NCBI GenBank assembly: GCA_014925825.1
Contig: JACGCK010000107.1
Span: 1 to 64,000, forward strand
Length of the DNA: 64,000 nucleotides
Source of the DNA: Pholiota molesta
Taxonomy: Eukaryota; Basidiomycota; Agaricomycetes; Agaricales; Strophariaceae
Reading direction: 5' to 3'
The notes under the pieces were generated by a model. That model did not search any database and was not told where the DNA came from. It worked only from the letters and a program-made list of their open reading frames with translations. Positions 57,974 to 64,000 of the stretch are shown here, one piece after another. Made by a program: the position numbers and the translations under genes. How positions within the stretch are numbered: the first letter of the stretch is position 1; each line of letters begins with the position of its first letter.

Positions 57974-59079
57974 CTAACTACTGCTTCGGTTACTATTGGG
58001 TCTATGGGGAGTATCAACATCAATGACTTCAACCGTTGAATCCCCTATATATTCCTCGAGAGCTGTTGGCTCAGTAATATCAATCACAGAATCCCCACTC
58101 GTCCGCACATCATCTCCACTATCGACAGGACCGATTGCAGGCGCTCCTTGCGGGATAACCTTATTGCTCGACTCGGATGTTGGAATTTGATTTGCTGTAT
58201 CACATCGCACCGCGGCTGAGTCAACAGCAGCGGAGGCTGTGGCACTTTCCAGAGAATTATGAGACGCTACAGCCAACGGTGGCGCGAGATGACAATTCGG
58301 ATCATCTGCTCCGTTTGACGGGAGTCCTATAGATATTAATTTCCATCTTGAGTGGCACGAAACATGGGAGGTAAAATAGGAGGACCTTGTTCTTGAACAA
58401 AGCAACATCGTCGCCAGAGCATCAAATAATGCGTCCCACCACTCTTCAGAAAATCTGCCTATCGATACCAATTTTCGATTGGAGAATTGGTCGTGCCCAT
58501 AAATTGTGCTTCGATTGGCTCATTCTTTCGACCAGACGTCCATGTTTTGTAATTCTGCAATGCATCAAACATATTGTGGAACTCTTGACCAAGAGGGGCA
58601 TATTCCCGCCTTCGAAAGACATGTCCTCCATAACAAAAGTTCCTGCGTAAACATGGACGAAAGATAAAACAAAGGGCAAGGTGTGTCCTCTGATGATGAT
58701 TTCGATACTTTGTTATCCAGATATTTGGCCACAAATTCGAAGATTGAGCTGTACTGTTTAGAGATGACTTCTTCGTCCTTCTGGTCGGAGATATTGGCTT
58801 TCAACTTGGCGAGTCGGAAACTCTTCGCAATTACCATAGCCAAGGGCTGTACAACAGATACAAATTTCTTGCCTATGTAGTATTCCGAGTTTGTTAACTG
58901 GGCTTCTGTAATACGATTGGAAGCAACTGAGCGGAAGATAGTGTTGAGAAGGCTTGCTATATCTAAGATTTGACCAAATAAAGACTTGCGATTATTTTTT
59001 CTTCAATGACGTGATATGGAGAACACTCACCAGAGTAATCATGATCTGCATCAGATATATCAGACAAATAATCCAACAT
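57974..59079 (-). CDS. Uncharacterised protein, exon structure uncertain
   Basis: From the ATG at 59079 (MLDYLSDISDADHDYS) a GTGAGT...CTTAG intron leads to a clear exon (SLLNTIFRSVASNRITEAQL ... VSVVQPLAMVIAKSFRLAKL) ending ...SKSSSED near 58685. A possible further splice leads to FCYGGHVFRRREYAPLGQEF and FHNMFDALQNYKTWTSGRKN, which stops near 58459. A frame offset by one (RFSEEWWDALFDALATMLLC) continues to an acidic, disordered tail stopping at 57974. It may be one gene with an unresolved splice or frameshift near 58460, or two fragments. No known domain. It could also be the decayed 3' part of the neighbouring DUF6535 gene, whose stop lies 200 bases upstream. Confidence 0.4.
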
Positions 59080-59278
59080 GCTGTCGTTTGAAGTGGGAAG
59101 CGACTAGGTGTCAAAGGCTCGATATAACTTGTTAAAAGATATTTATGGTCCGTGACCACAATTCGAGTCGGTGGCGACCAAAAGCTGGAACTGATGATTC
59201 ATGTGTCTCCAAGAGCATAGAAGAAACCGAAGCATCTGATCTTCATGAAATAAAGAGAGTGATGAGATGATGAGTACG

Positions 59279-60734
59279 TCATATATTCGAAGTCGAATTC
59301 TTCCATATTAGAAAATCGTTCCCACTTGTAGTGTCACCATGGTAAAGGAACGTTGCAGTAGAATTAGAATTTGAATAATTTTCCTGCAATTGTTGGAAGT
59401 AATTATCGCGGCGATCAATGCGAGTATGTTCCGAAAATTCCTGTTTGTTCCATATAGATGAAGAAATCTCTTGAAAGCAATAATAAGCCGCAATCAGGAA
59501 TAGTTCCGTATGTTTGGGGCTTGGGCCCTCTTTCACGACGTCCACGACACAGCAGGTCACATCGCTCAGAGGGAATTCTTTTTCCCAACTTTGCCGGTGT
59601 TCGAACAAACACGGATCTTTATCAAAGATGAACTGGTGGCATGCATCTCGCAATGAAAGCCATTCCAAATCGAAGTTATAGGTTTCCTGATCCCAGATAA
59701 CATACAAGTGCGGCACCAAGTGCTGGCGGTCAGCTGGTTGGTCTTTGTAGGTCGGTTTGTCGCTATAAGGATCTTCCGGGAAGATAGAATATCGGGGGAA
59801 AACAAAGGAAAATGCGCGGAGAAGGATCCTAAATAGACTATGGAAGGCATATGATTGGGGAGACCTGAAAGCACACGGACTTGGAATTTTATCGCGCGAA
59901 TAGAGGCCAGTCAAAAATGAAAGTGCTTGGAATGTCGGGAAGGCTGTAGTAGCAGCAAGGAAGAGGAGTGTGAGCCCGATGATAATAGAGATTGGAATTG
60001 TAAGCTTTAATCCAAGAGGTAGCGAAAAATCAACCAATCCGGCAAGGAATAAGACCAATGCGGTTTGAAGGAGCAAGGGAAGACCTGCGAATATCTGCGG
60101 TACATGCCATGTTTCTATGGCCTCCGACCGCATATTGAGTATTGCCAAGGTTTCTTTCGCAGAATATCCGGTATAGGATTGATGTTCACGAAGCCATTGG
60201 AGAGCGATAGTACCGGCGAGAACGGTTGTTAGGCTGAGGATGAGGCTAAGGAACCAAAAGACATTAATTCGGACCGAGGAAGGTGTCTGTACGAAAGAAG
60301 TGGCTATCGATGCTGGGTAATCAGAGGGAAACAATGGAGAAGAGTCGTTGAGGTTGTTGGCAATATGGAAGAGCAAGCTGATGATAGCGTCATTTGGATT
60401 TGGCTGCAGAAATTTGTATGACTCGATGACGAAGGTTGTGACTACAGCGGAGAAGAGCCCAGCCTTCAAGGGATACTACTGTAAGTACCCAAATACGTGT
60501 AAGTGATGGGAGAAGACTTACGAAGATCAAGAGTGTTTGGACCTCCTCCTTCCATGAATCGCAGCGCATCTTATCGGCTTCTAGCTGAGGCGTCAAGAGG
60601 ATCGCCCATGGATCGCCATCCGGCTTTGGAGGAGCATGCTTGTACGGGTCGTTTGGCGGGAAGTTCCCTTTGCCCTTCACAAACTTACAGTGAGATTTCG
60701 GCCTTGTCCAGATAACTCTGGTGCTCACCTTCAT
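59279..60734 (-). CDS. DUF6535 multi-pass membrane protein
   Basis: The start ATG is at 60734. A short intron (GTGAGC...TGAAG) probably follows the second codon and leads to FPPNDPYKHAPPKPDGDPWA. After ...WKEEVQTLLIF and another intron, the membrane part begins AGLFSAVVTTFVIESYKFLQ. Then come VFWFLSLILSLTTVLAGTIA, LQWLREHQ, IFAGLPLLLQTALVLFLAGL and IPISIIIGLTLLFLAATTAF, four helices in the order characteristic of the agaricomycete-expanded DUF6535 family. Function unknown. The C-terminal soluble part ends at a TGA at 59279, perhaps early for the family. Confidence 0.75.
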
Positions 60735-62237
60735 TGACTCAAGGCTTGGGTTGGTCGTTTGATTTTAATGGTTTATATTCTGAAAGGAAGCTGAGTTAAT
60801 TGCAGTAAATTTCACATATATACAAGAAAGCAGAGCATAGCTTTGCTTACAGCTGTGCACTGATGCTGTGAAAAGCTGTGGAACACGTTCTGGTTGATTA
60901 TCAACGGGGATCAGACGTGCGTCTTCACAGACTTTGATGATGATCACACGCCTTTCACATATATATACCTCAGTGTAATCATTTTGGTGTCTCCAGCTCA
61001 GCCTCCAGAATCCAGATTGATATATTCCTTGTATACTGCTACATATTTTCCGTCGACATTCTCCAACCTCACTTGGATAGAATTGCATTGCCTTGGGTAT
61101 TCATAATTGAACTCCATATTACTTTCTTGGCGGGGCGGGGCCCGGGCCCATGGCAGGTACTTATTCTGTTGATTTTTGGAAGGTTAACGGAAAGGTTTGA
61201 TAGAAAGTTTGTGTGTAGACTGAGAGCGGAGAGCGGAAAAACAGGGCATCCACGATTCCACGTCGTCGTTTCTCGGCTGGTGCGTCTGATATTTCTCCAA
61301 GAAGGCCCGACGGACATACTCGTTGATTCCAGCTTGGAGGAACACGAGAAAATGAATACGAAGGTAGCAAAGCAAGAGCGAGAGAGAGAAAGAGAGAAGG
61401 AAATCAAAGAGAAACCAGAAATCGTGGGCGGGCTACAGAGCGTAAGGAATTAATGTCAATCGTAAATCGACAGAACCTAGGAATAGAAAGCGTGCATTTG
61501 GCCCAAATGATGAGTGGGATCGCGAAGGTATTCATCATACACATCGATATTTATAAAGCTTGTTGTGGTAAAATAAGAATCAAGACGAAGAAGAGGAATG
61601 CCGAGGGCGCTAGCCAAGATACGACTCATGCAGGGAGGAGGATGTAAAAAGATGAAAATTACAAGTGTCCAGTTAGATTAATGAAATGTGGTTATTCTGC
61701 GAAATAATCGGGCTACCAGGCGATGATTCGGAGATCCAGATATGGGCGTATACGTATGTTCATGTGATGCGGGGCATAATAGGCGGAAGGCGAGAGCTGG
61801 GTGCCAAGCTGCTGGGCATGAAGATCATTCTGGGCGGTGTTTGGCATTGTCGTATCGCGCGGGCGGTGTTGTTCTAATTGTACAGTGATGGAGAATGGTG
61901 ATGTGGAAAGAGTCGAACGGCCAATAATGAATGGGCGGGAATAGGGCCAAAATAGGACGAAGGGCGTGGGTCTGGAGGAAAGAAAGGGGAGGGAGGGAAA
62001 ACGATTAAGAGCGTATGTTGGAAACCATTATGGTGATGGGGGATAAGATGAAGATGATGATGATATGGATGCCGAGCAGGACGATAGTAGGAAAACATCA
62101 GAAAGATGAAAGATGATTGAGATGATCCAAAAAAAAAAGAGGAACGGCAGTGTGGAGAAGATAGGCAGTTATTAATGAAGCGGTCAAGATAAGAACAGAC
62201 AAGTCCCAGAGCAGAGAAACACAGAAATAGAGACGCG
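60735..62237. other. Intergenic, no gene seen
   Basis: About 1.5 kb with purine-rich and GAGAGA-type sequence near 61370-61405 and low-complexity His/Pro frames near 61900-62100. No convincing exons or known family. Confidence 0.55.
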
Positions 62238-63494
62238 CTACATAAGATCTGCGCGACGCAGATGTTCCCGCAGGATTGATTCCTCGACTGATAAGAGAAA
62301 GCGTCGTTAGGGCGTATTCAAGGCGGCATGAGAACCCGAAGCAGAATATGACTGACCTGCACCCAATGTCACCGCCGTCGACCGAGTATCCTTGATTAGG
62401 GAAATAAATCAGAATGGAAGCACGGAAAAGATAAAATAAACTTACAATCACGGATGTCAGATGGACATAAAATGGTCGTTGTATGGGAGAAGAATTTCGG
62501 GATATCTCTTTAAAGTGCTGTTGAAAATCTGAGGAAACCAGTGAGAATGTCCCGTTAGGTCAAGTACATTAGATTGAGGAATTGTTCAAGCTCCTACATT
62601 TCGTCGCTGTCGGCAGATCGTTCTTTCTATCTCCAAAACTTGGTACGGAATCGCGGATCCGTACTCCTCGTTGAAGTTTAGCTTGAAGAAGATCGCATTT
62701 GTTGAGGACTAGAATGCAAGTAAAGTTATCAGCGAGATTCGTATGCAGGATCGAAGAAATGAGGTAAGAAAGCTCGAAAAATAGACGCACAGAGAATGAT
62801 TTGTGTACGCGACAGTAATTTGCATGAACACACTGATCGCCAAAGAAGGTAGCTATCCTCTAGTCTGTTGACCTTGCGATCCTCCGCTAATTTCTCATCA
62901 AATGGAGAGACTATAGATGGGATGATCAACGCTGTTTCAGAACGAGGGGACTATGTTGACTTACTTGGGCTATACGAAGTCATCATGGAGAACGATTTTG
63001 AGAACCAAGATGATGATAAAATAATGATCGAGGACCAAAAACACTCACGCGAGGAAGATAATAGCATCCACTGAGTGAAAGGTGTTAGAATTACCCGAGT
63101 AACTTAGGCATGAAGGAAAAGGGACGTACCATCGTCAAAGTATGGATACCAGGCACCTCTCTGCATACATTTTTAGGTCACTGTCGTGACGTTCTCAGTC
63201 GAAAGAACCACTTACACTACCCCGAGTACCACCAACGTCGTATAGTCTCCATTCCTGTCCCATCGTACGCCCTAGGTGGCGGGAAGGTTATGATCCTTTC
63301 CAAGGATAAATAAAAACCATGTGGACATACCGTGGTCAAAAATAAATCTGTATTCTTGAATGCCGAGCGTTCTCAAGCGCGCTCGAATCACATCATCATC
63401 CGTCGGTTGATAATCGCGGCGCGCGATACGATCCGAATCGTTGATGAAGCTTTATATGTAGAGCGTTCAGTGATGGCGTATAGTGTATCGGTAC

Positions 63495-63542
<48 letters not shown>

Positions 63543-64000
63543 AAAAGACTTACAAACCAGGAGCATCCTCCAGCCGTACCTTTCGTCGACTCAGCATCTC
63601 TCCCACGATGTCGTCTTCCCAGAGCTCTTTGATGTCCTCTCTACACGATGCAATCATATCCAAAATCTCCTCCTCGGTGTCCCTTACCGAATTTGAATCG
63701 ATTGGACTGCCGTTCCCATTCCATTTCCATTTCCATTCGCGTACACATTCCCATTCTCCTGCCGCCCGTTACTAGGAGCGTTCCGGGTAGTGCGGAACCT
63801 GTCGAAGGCGGATTTCCATCCATTGGAGGAGTTGATGGAGAATTCTTGCAGTGCACGTCGGTTCGGCGATGCGAGCCGCTCGAAAGGCGCCGCAGTTTCC
63901 ACTTCCGTGGAATGTGGTTCAAGGCTGCCGTGCCCAGTTTGTGTTCCAAAGAGTGTTGGGCATTAGTCATGGTCCCAAGCGTGCTTTCAGCATCCGTTGT
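62238..64000 (-). CDS. Atypical heterotrimeric G-protein alpha subunit (5' end beyond window)
   Basis: G-alpha subunits bind GTP and relay receptor signals. The spliced minus-strand exons give, in order: EEEILDMIASCREDIKELWE; LSRRKVRLEDAPGFFINDSD; RARLRTLGIQEYRF (Arg-finger/switch I); WRLYDVGGTRGSRGAWYPYF (switch II); DDVDAIIFLAPISPFDEKLA; EDRKVNRLEDSYLLWRSVCS; LNKCDLLQAKL (NKxD); and LTSVIDTRSTAVTL, ending EHLRRADLM with TAG at 62238. At least nine introns. The usual Gln of DVGGQ is Thr, which in standard G-alpha proteins would impair GTP hydrolysis. The ISPF stretch depends on a 5-base microexon at 62965-62969. Upstream of about 63690 the frame with SNGWKSAFDRFRTTR is offset by one base from the next, so that junction is unresolved. 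The P-loop lies outside the window. Confidence 0.8.
63497..63540. repeat. Uninterrupted run of 44 A
   Basis: A pure homopolymer of 44 A (plus strand), followed by GAAAAAG. In the G-alpha gene it is a T-run inside an intron, between the donor at GGTTT|GTAAGT and an acceptor near 63432. True length is uncertain because such runs are hard to sequence. Confidence 0.8.

Noticed and set aside
61874..62098. His/Pro-rich minus-strand frame as a small gene
   Set aside because: Low-complexity composition in the 3' region of the G-alpha gene with no conserved features.

Overview
The window reads as nuclear DNA of a filamentous basidiomycete, most likely an agaricomycete mushroom-forming fungus. Genes are cut by many introns of about 45-65 bases with GTRNGT...YAG borders. 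Recognisable families (NST1, OXA1, NHX-type Na+/H+ exchanger, peroxisomal acyl-CoA oxidase, SRPK-like kinase, F-box proteins, a DUF202 protein, a DUF6535 protein, an atypical G-alpha) fit that group. No rRNA, tRNA or prokaryotic signal was seen. Exon borders are read by eye and are approximate.

Layout. 0-12 kb: a 3.8 kb near-perfect palindromic (foldback) element with an 8-bp target duplication, then minus-strand genes (provisional gene E, genes A, B, C and an SPT5-like KOW gene). A short palindromic motif built on AACAGYAC-WTTTT-GTRCTGTT recurs in clusters in the spacers between them. 12-20 kb: a 226-bp hairpin MITE and a long JmjC-domain gene whose coding sequence is split by a second 3.25 kb foldback element. 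20.8-23.3 kb: a Crypton-like tyrosine recombinase gene with one apparent frameshift. 24.6-30.6 kb: a kinase-related fungal gene and acyl-CoA oxidase. 31.7-42.7 kb: two tandem F-box paralogues separated by a 7.6 kb hAT transposon that has its transposase, terminal repeats and 8-bp target duplication; a third foldback element, related to the first, is nested inside it. 43.5-62 kb: mostly ordinary genes (NST1, kinase, F-box-like, Na+/H+ exchanger, OXA1, DUF202, DUF6535). 62.2-64 kb: a G-alpha gene running off the right edge.

The left two thirds is a transposon-rich accessory region: at least five DNA-transposon insertions of three or more types, nesting, gene disruption and repeated small exon+intron duplications. 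The right third is conserved gene space. The part least explained by known families is the 4.6-9.6 kb block: consecutive same-strand genes, each start codon preceded within about 50-300 bases by an array of the same palindromic motif.
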